Positions 8,058 to 13,259 of a stretch of DNA of 13,259 bases are shown one piece after another (position 1 is the stretch's first letter; every line of letters begins with the position of its first letter). Both the position numbers and the translations under genes were made by a program. Location: positions 11,479 through 24,737 of the forward strand of contig HF992646.1 of NCBI GenBank assembly GCA_000436695.1, read 5' to 3'. The DNA is from Prevotella sp. CAG:1185. Its GTDB lineage: Bacteria; Bacteroidota; Bacteroidia; Bacteroidales; Bacteroidaceae. The notes beneath the pieces are model-generated. The model was not told the DNA's origin. It did no database searches and saw only the letters and a program-made list of their open reading frames with translations.

Positions 8058-8084
8058 TCGCTGAATATTTTCTATTTTTAGCTG

Positions 8085-8092
8085 CAAATTTA
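8085..8092 (-). promoter_or_regulatory. Likely -7 box of the envelope-cluster promoter
   Basis: TAAATTTG on the minus strand matches TAnnTTTG and lies 28 bases before the lipoprotein ATG. No good -33 TTG is found at 19-21 bases (only GCTTT nearby), so the promoter is plausible but not strong. Confidence 0.5.
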
Positions 8093-8194
8093 ATCAGAAT
8101 TCCTCAAATAAAGCTTGATTTTAAATACTTTATTGTCTAAATTATCAATAAATTGGACTTTTTATATACATATATAAGTTTTTTTAAAGTTTTT

Positions 8195-8233
8195 ATAAAA
8201 AAGAGGCCGGTATGAATCACTCACGCCGACCTC
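8195..8233 (-). terminator. Intrinsic terminator of the putative small RNA
   Basis: On the minus strand GAGGTCGG (8226-8233) pairs with CCGGCCTC (8203-8210) over 8 bp with one wobble, and the loop can add four more pairs. It is followed by a run of six T then ATAAAA (8193-8202). It lies 138 bases upstream of the lipoprotein start, so it ends a transcript starting upstream of it. Confidence 0.8.
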
Positions 8234-8286
8234 GCAAAACCTTAACTGATGTTGGTATTAATCGATATAATGATATTAATTTTTTG

Positions 8287-8337
8287 TCATTTACAATAAC
8301 TAAGACCAACATCACTTAGTTCAAAATCTAATAACAT
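8287..8337 (-). CDS. Possible 16-residue leader peptide
   Basis: ATG at 8337 opens a 16-codon ORF (MLLDFELSDVGLSYCK) ending in TGA at 8287-8289. An AAGG run lies about 10 bases before the ATG. The second half of the ORF forms the 5' arm of the 10-bp long-range stem, the layout expected if ribosome position influences RNA folding. It may equally be chance in AT-rich sequence. No run of a single amino acid suggests a classic attenuator. Confidence 0.25.
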   Translation of the reverse strand: MLLDFELSDVGLSYCK

Positions 8338-8401
8338 AATCTTTACCTTAAATCTATCAAACTACTAACCTATGAAAAATGTATTCTCACGAACACGGGG
8401 G

Positions 8402-8433
8402 CAAAGTTACATTATTGTGTGCGGACACACAAG
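8402..8433 (-). promoter_or_regulatory. Bacteroidota promoter of the putative small RNA
   Basis: Minus-strand -7 box TAACTTTG (8402-8409) is preceded at 20 bases by CTTG (8430-8433) as -33 element. The start point would be near 8396. The 20-base spacer is almost filled by a palindrome (8415-8432) that also overlaps the -33 TTG. Confidence 0.65.
8415..8432. promoter_or_regulatory. 7-4-7 palindrome, candidate operator
   Basis: TTGTGTG-CGGA-CACACAA is a perfect 7-bp inverted repeat with a 4-base centre, placed over the spacer and -33 element of the small RNA promoter. The symmetry and size are those of sites bound by dimeric regulators such as the CRP/FNR family. The regulator is unknown, and the position would suit repression. 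A second inverted repeat, TTTCACA (8436-8442) with TGTGAAA (8454-8460), lies just upstream. Confidence 0.45.
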
Positions 8434-8556
8434 CGTTTCACATCACTTTTTGCTGTGAAAATGCCATTTTTTGATATAAATCAAAACGCGGAGAATATGT
8501 CTTGAAAAACCTTTACAGACTGAGGCCGAAAAGGCGCTGAAAGGCACATGGCGCAT

Positions 8557-8604
8557 AAAAAAAGCCGCGCGCCCGGCGTGATACGCACAGGCCCGGCGCG
8601 GCTT
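8557..8604 (-). terminator. Strong intrinsic terminator of the small secreted-protein gene
   Basis: On the minus strand AAGCCGCGC (8596-8604) pairs with GCGCGGCTT (8562-8570). Inside this, GCCTG/CGGGC and GCGT/ACGC extend the stem to an ATC loop. Seven T follow (8557-8563). It stands 138 bases past the stop codon at 8742. Confidence 0.85.
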
Positions 8605-8741
8605 AATGCAGACAAAAATGCCGTACCGGACAACCGTCTGCTCACGTTGCACATAAAAAAGACTTCTGCAACAGAGCCGGCAGTGTCAGAATCGGCCTTC
8701 AGTACTGTTTTCACACGGATCTATCTCATACACACTTGTAT

Positions 8742-9212
8742 TCATCGTGCCGTGGCCCCAACGTTCTTACAGGTGCCGCACTCGCCCGAATGCAACACGT
8801 TGTGAAGAACATACGACGACTTGGGCAATTTCTTCAGACTGTCGTCCACATAAGCGAATCCGTCGCTGCTCGTCAGCCTCAGACTTCCGTCAGACAGATA
8901 CTCAAACGTAAGATGTGAGTCTTTCTCGGCAAAATAGGCGGTTGCAGTGGCCCTGTTGCCGTTGACCTTTATATTTTCTATCGTGTAGGACATTGAGTTT
9001 ATCTCAGGCTTAATCTTGATTATTCCGGCACAGGGATATTCGTCCATCGAGTTAGGGTCGGGAATGGTCTTTCCGTAGAAGTCTATTTTGACATACAGTC
9101 CGCCACCACACCATTCGCCCTTGAACGGGCGTGAGGTCTGAGCCATAGCCATGGTTACCGACGAGAACAACAACACACTGATAATAGCTTTCAGCAGGAT
9201 TGCAGGTTTCAT
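8742..9212 (-). CDS. Small secreted four-cysteine protein, function unknown
   Basis: A 156-residue protein if translation starts at the ATG at 9212. This start is preferred because it opens directly with a signal peptide (MKPAILLKAIISVLLFSS, cleavage at AMA-Q, after residue 24). An in-frame ATG at 9278 would add 22 polar residues before it. The mature protein of about 13 kDa is rich in beta-strand-like segments (GLYVKIDFYG, IIKIKPEINSMSYTIENIKV, LTFEYLSDGSLRLTSSDG), suggesting a small beta-sandwich or lipocalin-like fold. It has four cysteines (35, 61, 145, 148), the last two as a CGTC motif near the C-terminus, which could form disulfides or bind metal. I do not recognise the family. It is a single-gene unit with its own promoter and terminator. 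Confidence 0.75.
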   Translation of the reverse strand: MKPAILLKAIISVLLFSSVTMAMAQTSRPFKGEWCGGGLYVKIDFYGKTIPDPNSMDEYPCAGIIKIKPEINSMSYTIENIKVNGNRATATAYFAEKDSHLTFEYLSDGSLRLTSSDGFAYVDDSLKKLPKSSYVLHNVLHSGECGTCKNVGATAR

Positions 9213-9241
9213 AATTAAAATAACTGATTGGGTTAGGTTAA

Positions 9242-9255
9242 ACATTCTAGAATGT
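9242..9255. promoter_or_regulatory. 14-bp perfect palindrome in the leader of the secreted-protein gene
   Basis: ACATTCTAGAATGT is self-complementary with no spacer, so it is more likely a DNA-protein site than an RNA hairpin. It lies 30 bases before the preferred ATG and about 45 bases after the predicted start of transcription, where a bound repressor would block elongation. Confidence 0.4.
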
Positions 9256-9306
9256 AATCCGTGCGGAGAATGTCGCATACAATCACCTCACAAGAATAAT
9301 ATTTTA

Positions 9307-9314
9307 CAAATATA
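9307..9314 (-). promoter_or_regulatory. -7 box upstream of the secreted-protein gene
   Basis: TATATTTG on the minus strand matches TAnnTTTG. No clear -33 TTG stands 19-21 bases upstream. A start near 9301 would give a leader of about 88 bases. Confidence 0.5.
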
Positions 9315-9431
9315 AGTCTTTTCGTGTCTGCTCCGCTTTACCTCACAAATATTTTAAGATATATTAAGAACCATGCTACTGACCACTTTGCAAAAGGTGC
9401 CAAATGACATTCTAATACATGGCCTTTTGCA

Positions 9432-9474
9432 GGCTGAAAGGATATGTTTTAGGACTGAAAAGGGCATGTTTCAG
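9432..9474. repeat. Two tandem imperfect 21-22-base repeats
   Basis: Unit 1 (9432-9452) reads GGCTGAAAGGATATGTTTTA plus G. Unit 2 (9453-9474) is the same pattern with CTGAAA, a purine run, ATGTTT and a terminal AG conserved. The surrounding 9315-9588 holds no convincing gene. It also contains a 7-bp inverted repeat GTGTGTT/AACACAC (9487-9493 with 9506-9512). Confidence 0.45.
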
Positions 9475-9588
9475 AAACAAAGACCGGTGTGTTTTGCAAA
9501 GCATCAACACACTTGCAGAATTAATATCTACCCCGCATGATGAAGGTTTTGAGGCAGAACAACAAAATACGAAATTATTTTATTACAG

Positions 9589-9774
9589 ACTCATCACTCG
9601 TCACAACGTGGCGTAAACCACTGACTGCCAGCAATATATGCTGTGACAAGTTTACGGGCAGACTCATCACGCAAGGCAGTTCAGCTATATGCGTGACAAG
9701 TGGCGGATACAACTCATCACGCTGCAAGCATCTGATGCACAACGCCTTACGCAACATTGTGACGAGTGATGAGT
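9589..9774. repeat. 186-bp element with 28-bp terminal inverted repeats (MITE/REP-like)
   Basis: The first 28 bases (9589-9616) are the reverse complement of the last 28 (9747-9774) with two mismatches, 17 of the outer bases in a row being perfect. Inside, the 9-mer ACTYRTCAC occurs eight times on both strands: 9589, 9596, 9643(-), 9662, 9693(-), 9712, 9759(-), 9766(-). The module 9-mer(-), 10 bases, 9-mer(+) appears twice with an exact 50-base offset (9643-9670 and 9693-9720). There is no ORF of note. The layout fits a non-autonomous mobile or palindromic interspersed repeat; a clustered binding array is the alternative. Confidence 0.65.
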
Positions 9775-9891
9775 TTAAATAAAAAAGTTTTTTACTTTAC
9801 CATATCCACAAACCGCGGTTAACAGCCATGCATCACAGGCGGACACTCTGCATGCCAAAAGTAATGCAAAGCCGCATAAGCCTCACGGCTA

Positions 9892-9935
9892 GGCACAAAA
9901 AGAAAGTAGGCATGCCTTTTGGGGCATGCCTACTT
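9892..9935 (-). terminator. Intrinsic terminator of pckA
   Basis: A perfect 13-bp stem, AAGTAGGCATGCC (9904-9916) with its complement (9923-9935) around a 6-base loop, is followed on the minus strand by TTTCTTTTTG. It starts 32 bases past the pckA stop. Confidence 0.9.
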
Positions 9936-9966
9936 AAAAGGATATCTAAATCTATTTTATTCAGAA

Positions 9967-11571
9967 TTAGAGTTTCGGACCTGCAGCTACGAGAGCCTTA
10001 CCAGCCTCATTGCCTTCGTACTTAACGAAGTTCTTGATGAAGCGAGCAGCGAGGTCTTTAGCCTTCTCCTCCCACTGAGCAGCGTCAGCGTATGTATCAC
10101 GAGGATCGAGGATGTGAGAGTCAACACCCTTCAACTCTGTAGGAACAACGAAGTTGAAGTAAGGTATTGTCTTTGTAGGAGCAGAGTCGATTGAGTGGTC
10201 GAGGATAGCGTCGATGATACCACGTGTATCGCGGATAGAGATACGCTTGCCAGTTCCGTTCCAACCTGTGTTAACCAAGTAAGCCTTAGCACCGCTCTTC
10301 TCCATGTGTCTTACCAGCTCCTCAGCATATTTTGTAGGATGCAGCTCCAGGAATGCCTGGCCGAAGCAAGCTGAGAATGTAGGAGTAGGCTCAGTGATAC
10401 CACGCTCTGTACCAGCCAATTTAGCTGTAAATCCAGACAGGAAGTAGTATTTAGTCTGCTCCGGAGTCAGGATAGATACTGGAGGCAGTACTCCGAATGC
10501 GTCAGCTGACAGGAAGATAACCTGCTTAGCAGCCGGTGCGTGAGATATAGGCTTAACGATGTTCTCGATGTGGTAGATAGGATAAGAAACACGAGTGTTC
10601 TCAGTTGTGCTCTTGTCGCAGAAGTCGATCTTTCCGTTAGCGTCAACAGTTACGTTCTCGAGCAGAGCGTTGCGGCGGATAGCGTTGTAGATATCAGGCT
10701 CGCTCTCTTTGTCAAGGTTGATAACCTTAGCGTAGCATCCACCCTCGAAGTTGAACACGCCGTTGTCGTCCCATCCGTGCTCGTCGTCACCGATAAGCAG
10801 ACGTTTCGGGTCGGTAGACAGAGTAGTCTTACCTGTACCAGACAGACCGAAGAATATAGCTGTGTTCTCACCGTTCTTGTCGCAGTTAGCTGAGCAGTGC
10901 ATAGCAGCGATGCCCTTCAGAGGCAAGAAGTAGTTCATCATAGAGAACATACCCTTCTTCATCTCACCGCCGTACCATGTGTTGATGATAACCTGCTCTT
11001 TAGAAGTTACGTTGAACACAACAGCTGTCTCTGAGTTCAGACCAAGCTCTTTGTAGTTCTCAACCTTAGCCTTAGAAGCGTTGTAAACAACGAAGTCAGG
11101 CTCAAAGTTAGCAAGTTCCTCAGCTGTAGGACGGATGAACATGTTAGTTACGAAGTGTGCCTGCCATGCTACCTCCATGATGAAGCGGACAGCCATACGT
11201 GTATCCTTGTTAGCACCGCAGAAACCGTCAACTACATAAAGTTTTTTGCCTGAAAGCTCTTTCTTTGCAATTTCCTTAACGGCAGCCCATGCCTCTTTAG
11301 AAGCAGGTTTGTTGTCGTTCTTATATTCGTCAGAAGTCCACCATACTGTGTCCTTTGAGGTCTCGTCCATTACGATGAACTTGTCCTTAGGTGAACGTCC
11401 TGTGTAAACACCAGTCATAACGTTTACAGCGCCAAGCTCTGTAACCTGACCTTTGTCAAAACCTGTAAGACCATCTTTTGTCTCTTCTTCAAACAATACC
11501 TCGTAAGACGGATTGTGAAGAACTTCTTTCACGTCTACGATTCCGTACTTGCTTAAATCTAAATTTGCCAT
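9967..11571 (-). CDS. pckA: Phosphoenolpyruvate carboxykinase (ATP)
   Basis: PckA interconverts oxaloacetate plus ATP with phosphoenolpyruvate, CO2 and ADP. In Bacteroidales it often runs towards oxaloacetate, fixing CO2 and conserving ATP on the route to succinate and propionate. At 534 residues it is full length. Motifs: TGRSPKDKF with Arg59 (substrate-binding, equivalent to Arg65 in E. coli), the P-loop GLSGTGKTTL (242-251) with Lys248, the metal/adenine region LIGDDEHGWDDNGVFNFEGGC soon after, and a C-terminal WNGTGKRISIRDTR segment. Codons are strongly biased (GTA, GCT, CGT, few rare codons) compared with neighbours, as in highly expressed genes. It is a single-gene unit with a clear promoter and terminator. 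Confidence 0.98.
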   Translation of the reverse strand: MANLDLSKYGIVDVKEVLHNPSYEVLFEEETKDGLTGFDKGQVTELGAVNVMTGVYTGRSPKDKFIVMDETSKDTVWWTSDEYKNDNKPASKEAWAAVKEIAKKELSGKKLYVVDGFCGANKDTRMAVRFIMEVAWQAHFVTNMFIRPTAEELANFEPDFVVYNASKAKVENYKELGLNSETAVVFNVTSKEQVIINTWYGGEMKKGMFSMMNYFLPLKGIAAMHCSANCDKNGENTAIFFGLSGTGKTTLSTDPKRLLIGDDEHGWDDNGVFNFEGGCYAKVINLDKESEPDIYNAIRRNALLENVTVDANGKIDFCDKSTTENTRVSYPIYHIENIVKPISHAPAAKQVIFLSADAFGVLPPVSILTPEQTKYYFLSGFTAKLAGTERGITEPTPTFSACFGQAFLELHPTKYAEELVRHMEKSGAKAYLVNTGWNGTGKRISIRDTRGIIDAILDHSIDSAPTKTIPYFNFVVPTELKGVDSHILDPRDTYADAAQWEEKAKDLAARFIKNFVKYEGNEAGKALVAAGPKL

Positions 11572-11631
11572 TTTAATGAAAATATTAAAAAGTGAATTAT
11601 TATGTTCCTGATAGTTACCTTAAATCGGCTG

Positions 11632-11663
11632 CAAAGGTAGCAAAAAATCGAATACCCGCCAAC
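11632..11663 (-). promoter_or_regulatory. pckA promoter
   Basis: Minus-strand -7 box TACCTTTG (11632-11639) and GTTG (11660-11663) as -33 element are 20 bases apart. The leader is about 55 bases. Confidence 0.75.
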
Positions 11664-12021
11664 AATAATGGGTACAAAAACACCTATTAAAAAGTCTTTT
11701 TAGGTTAAAGTATTAAAATTTTAAACTACCCGAAGTGTTTTTGTAATTTGCACTTTGCAAAAACAAACACATTTCATGCAAAAAGATTTGCAGAACGTTC
11801 CGTAATTAAGCATTTTACAAATCTTTATTTTATTATAGACAAACCTCACAAATATGCCTGCAGACGACACTTATGCACCCGGCTGCTTGCCGAAAACAGC
11901 CACACAAAAGGACGCGGCAAACCATACGGAAGAAACGTAAACGGAACTATAAACAGAAGGAAATAGACATGGGACAACGGACAAATGACAGACCGCACAA
12001 AAAAAATTCAACAACTTTTGT
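11664..12021. other. Intergenic region between pckA and upp
   Basis: AT-rich sequence between two divergent single-gene units. I see no convincing gene: a 66-codon frame starting at 11873 is Lys/Arg-rich, has no ribosome site and runs through the upp promoter. Only weak short inverted repeats are visible, for example around 11681-11702. Confidence 0.5.
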
Positions 12022-12052
12022 ATTGCACTATATGGATTTTGCATTAACTTTG
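12022..12052 (+). promoter_or_regulatory. upp promoter
   Basis: ATTG (12022-12025) and TAACTTTG (12045-12052) stand 19 bases apart, matching the Bacteroidota -33/-7 pattern. Transcription would start near 12058, giving a leader of about 25 bases. Confidence 0.75.
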
Positions 12053-12083
12053 CAGCCTGAGAAAACAAGATAAGAAATAAGAA

Positions 12084-12743
12084 ATGCAAGTAATTAATTT
12101 CAGCGATTCAAACTCAATCATCAATCAGTATCTGGCAGAAATAAGAGACGTTGACTATCAGCAGAACCGTCTGCTGTTCCGCAACAACATTATGCGCGTG
12201 GGCGAGATGATGGCCTACGAGATAAGCAAGACGCTCGAATATGAGACTAAAGACGTTACAACACCTCTTGGCGTGTCGCGCGTAAGCGTGCCGGCAGACA
12301 AGATTATCCTGGCTACGATATTCCGCGCCGGACTGCCTTTCCACAACGGATTCCTCAACGTGTTCGACCATGCCGGAAATGCCTTTGTGAGCGCATACCG
12401 CGAATATACCGACAACGAGCACACCGAGGTGGGCATACATGTTGAATATCTTGCCACGCCGAGCATCGACGGCAAGACGCTCATCATAGCCGACCCCATG
12501 CTGGCAACAGGCGGCTCGATGGAGCTAGGCTACAAGGCCTTCCTTACCAAAGGTACGCCCAAACGCATACACATAGCATGCGTGATAGCCACTCCCGAAG
12601 GCATAGACCACATAAAGAAGACTCTGCCCGACGACAAGACCACTATATGGTGCGCAGCCGTTGATCCGGGAATGAACGAGCATAAATACATCGTGCCGGG
12701 ATTCGGCGATGCCGGCGACCTGTGCTACGGCAGCAAGCTGTAG
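12084..12743 (+). CDS. upp: Uracil phosphoribosyltransferase
   Basis: Upp salvages uracil by joining it to PRPP to form UMP in the cytoplasm. The protein is 219 residues, near the family's usual 208-215. The PRPP-binding loop IIADPMLATGGS is present (Asp137 to Ser145 in its core), as are an upstream ATIFRAGLPFHNG segment (equivalent to RAGL...) and the uracil-binding C-terminal PGFGDAGDLCYG (205-216). The N-terminal segment up to about residue 20 is somewhat different from E. coli, consistent with the Bacteroidota branch. It is transcribed alone from its own promoter, with hairpins 145-260 bases downstream. It is not linked here to a uracil permease. Confidence 0.96.
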   Translation: MQVINFSDSNSIINQYLAEIRDVDYQQNRLLFRNNIMRVGEMMAYEISKTLEYETKDVTTPLGVSRVSVPADKIILATIFRAGLPFHNGFLNVFDHAGNAFVSAYREYTDNEHTEVGIHVEYLATPSIDGKTLIIADPMLATGGSMELGYKAFLTKGTPKRIHIACVIATPEGIDHIKKTLPDDKTTIWCAAVDPGMNEHKYIVPGFGDAGDLCYGSKL

Positions 12744-12886
12744 CCATCGGATAAGTATCCCGCCACACGGCTCAACCGAAGAAGACGAGCAAGCCTTAAC
12801 GCCATATGCGCAACGCGCGCAAAGAACAGGCTTACGGATACAAAGCAAAAAATTTACTGAAAATTATAATTTGTAACCTGATTAAA

Positions 12887-12947
12887 CAAAATCTCCTTAT
12901 TTTACCCTGCCATATAATGGATAAAGGGCTAAAATAAGGAGATTTTG
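12887..12947. repeat. 18-bp perfect inverted repeat downstream of upp
   Basis: Positions 12887-12904 and 12930-12947 are perfect reverse complements (CAAAATCTCCTTATTTTA). Inside, CCCT pairs with AGGG and CCAT with ATGG, giving a nearly continuous hairpin. A and T runs form the stem ends, so it could act as a terminator in either direction, but no extra T run follows. The 140 bases between the upp stop and this repeat show nothing recognisable. Confidence 0.65.
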
Positions 12948-12972
12948 CGTCTGCTGCTTACAGATTGTTACG

Positions 12973-13006
12973 GAGGCTGCCCCACAAGTGTGAGACAGCC
13001 TCTTTT
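12973..13006 (+). terminator. Intrinsic terminator downstream of upp
   Basis: GAGGCTG (12973-12979) pairs with CAGCCTC (12996-13002), and CAC/GTG pairing extends inside. TTTT follows at 13003-13006. It is the most canonical stop signal on the plus strand after upp, though 230 bases away from the stop codon. Confidence 0.75.
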
Positions 13007-13028
13007 ATGATAAGAAAGATTTTCATAG

Positions 13029-13047
13029 AACTACAATCACTGTAGTT
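13029..13047. repeat. Short inverted repeat AACTACA/TGTAGTT
   Basis: A 7-bp perfect inverted repeat with the 5-base loop ATCAC. There is no T run after it on either strand, so its role is unclear. Confidence 0.4.
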
Positions 13048-13062
13048 TCTAACTGTAAAGTC

Positions 13063-13160
13063 AGGCCCCACCGGCCCTCACTGCCGCAGGCGGCACTCGG
13101 TCGCCGCTGATCAGCAGCCGGCTTGCCGGATGTCCGTCAAACGTCGTCCGGCGGCCCGGA
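13063..13160. repeat. Cluster of GC-rich palindromes (REP-like)
   Basis: About 100 bases clearly richer in GC than the other intergenic regions. They contain TGCCGC/GCGGCA (13082-13095), CCGG-CTTG-CCGG (13118-13129) and CCGGA/TCCGG (13126-13130 with 13147-13151) enclosing CGT/ACG. The cluster stands directly after the stop codon of the minus-strand gene at the window edge, without a T run, which suits 3'-UTR stabilising hairpins or a REP-type repeat. Confidence 0.45.
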
Positions 13161-13259
13161 TTACTTAACCTCCCAGATATCGTTGGTTTCGAGCAGCTCC
13201 ATGAAGTTGTGATACTTCTTCTTGGCGCTGACCTCTTCAATCTGCTCTCTGAGCGCGGT
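13161..13259 (-). CDS. C-terminal end of an unidentified protein
   Basis: The minus strand has an open frame entering from the window edge and ending in TAA at 13161-13163, giving the last 32 residues. They start TALREQIEEVSAKKKYHNF and end TNDIWEVK. The segment is charged and looks helical. No family can be named from so little. The frame and amino-acid composition look like real coding sequence. Confidence 0.65.
   Translation of the reverse strand, partial: TALREQIEEVSAKKKYHNFMELLETNDIWEVK

Larger units (their letters stand above)
8195..8396 (-). ncRNA. Putative small RNA or attenuated leader, about 200 nt
   Basis: A promoter at 8402-8433 and a strong terminator at 8203-8233 enclose about 200 bases on the minus strand without a normal gene. 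Within them UGAUGUUGGU (8305-8314, read on the minus strand) pairs perfectly over 10 bp with 8247-8256 across a 48-base loop. The loop itself contains an AT-rich hairpin (about 8257-8282). A 16-codon ORF overlaps the 5' arm. The unit could be a free small RNA. It could also be the leader of the downstream lipoprotein-porG-uppS-bamA cluster, with the terminator acting as an attenuator. I did not recognise the family. It does not show the end-to-end closing stem expected of 6S RNA. Confidence 0.5.

Noticed and set aside
8058..8087. Upstream TTG start of the lipoprotein (10 extra residues)
   Set aside because: The added residues precede a complete lipoprotein signal peptide, and the TTG overlaps the -7 box.
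8195..8396. 6S RNA identity for the putative small RNA
   Set aside because: Size fits, but the 5' and 3' ends do not pair and the 3' hairpin is a plain terminator.
8372..8458. 28-codon plus-strand ORF (starts MKNVFSRTRG)
   Set aside because: It crosses the small RNA promoter and palindrome antisense, has no Shine-Dalgarno, and the regulatory signals explain the sequence better.
9213..9278. Upstream ATG start of the secreted protein (22 extra residues)
   Set aside because: It would put a polar segment before an ideal signal peptide, and the palindrome would fall inside the coding region.
9643..9720. CRISPR-like pair of repeats
   Set aside because: Only two 28-base modules, with unconserved centres and a dyad layout within larger inverted repeats; no cas genes.
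9802..9820. DnaA-box-like ATATCCACA beside the palindrome AACCGCGGTT
   Set aside because: A single imperfect box without a cluster or neighbouring dnaA/oriC genes is not evidence for an origin.
10540..10933. Frames opposite and within pckA
   Set aside because: Shadows of the strongly codon-biased pckA gene; no family signal.
11873..12073. 66-codon basic ORF upstream of upp
   Set aside because: It runs through the upp promoter and ends next to the upp start; the Lys/Arg richness comes from A-rich DNA.

Overview
The window reads as a piece of a Bacteroidota chromosome, most likely Bacteroidales of the Prevotella type. Evidence: promoters carry the Bacteroidota -7 box (TAnnTTTG), some with a -33 TTG element about 19-20 bases upstream; the lead lipoprotein has an acidic stretch after its lipidated Cys; there is a PorG-like (DUF6089) barrel; and the order PorG-like, uppS, bamA, skp/ompH paralogs, murI is typical of the phylum. 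Genus assignment is an inference from composition and gene content.

Bases 1-8057 (all minus strand) form an envelope-biogenesis cluster. In transcription order it holds a beta-propeller surface lipoprotein (DUF6242-like), a PorG-like outer-membrane barrel, uppS (undecaprenyl diphosphate synthase), bamA, three tandem ompH/skp periplasmic chaperone paralogs, and the start of murI (glutamate racemase, cut by the window edge). UppS and MurI supply cell-wall precursors. BamA and the Skp-like proteins assemble outer-membrane barrels. The lipoprotein and PorG-like protein are envelope cargo. The two distal ompH genes have their own clear promoter, and a hairpin separates them, so dosage along the cluster is probably graded.

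Bases about 8195-8433 (minus strand) hold what looks like an independent transcription unit without a normal gene: a good promoter, a leader of about 200 nt with a 10-bp long-range stem and a 16-codon ORF, and a strong intrinsic terminator. It is either a small RNA or an attenuated leader of the envelope cluster. A 7-4-7 palindrome lies across its -33 region.

Bases 8557-9314 (minus strand) encode a small secreted four-cysteine protein of unknown function with its own promoter, a 14-bp palindrome in the leader and a strong terminator. Bases 9315-9900 are non-coding and repeat-rich: tandem 21-22-mers, then a 186-bp element with 28-bp terminal inverted repeats and eight copies of one 9-mer.

Bases 9892-11663 (minus strand) are pckA (ATP-dependent PEP carboxykinase) with promoter and terminator. 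About 510 bp away and divergent is upp (uracil phosphoribosyltransferase), also a single-gene unit. Downstream of upp lie an 18-bp perfect inverted repeat, an intrinsic terminator and a cluster of GC-rich palindromes. The window ends in the last 32 codons of an unidentified minus-strand gene.
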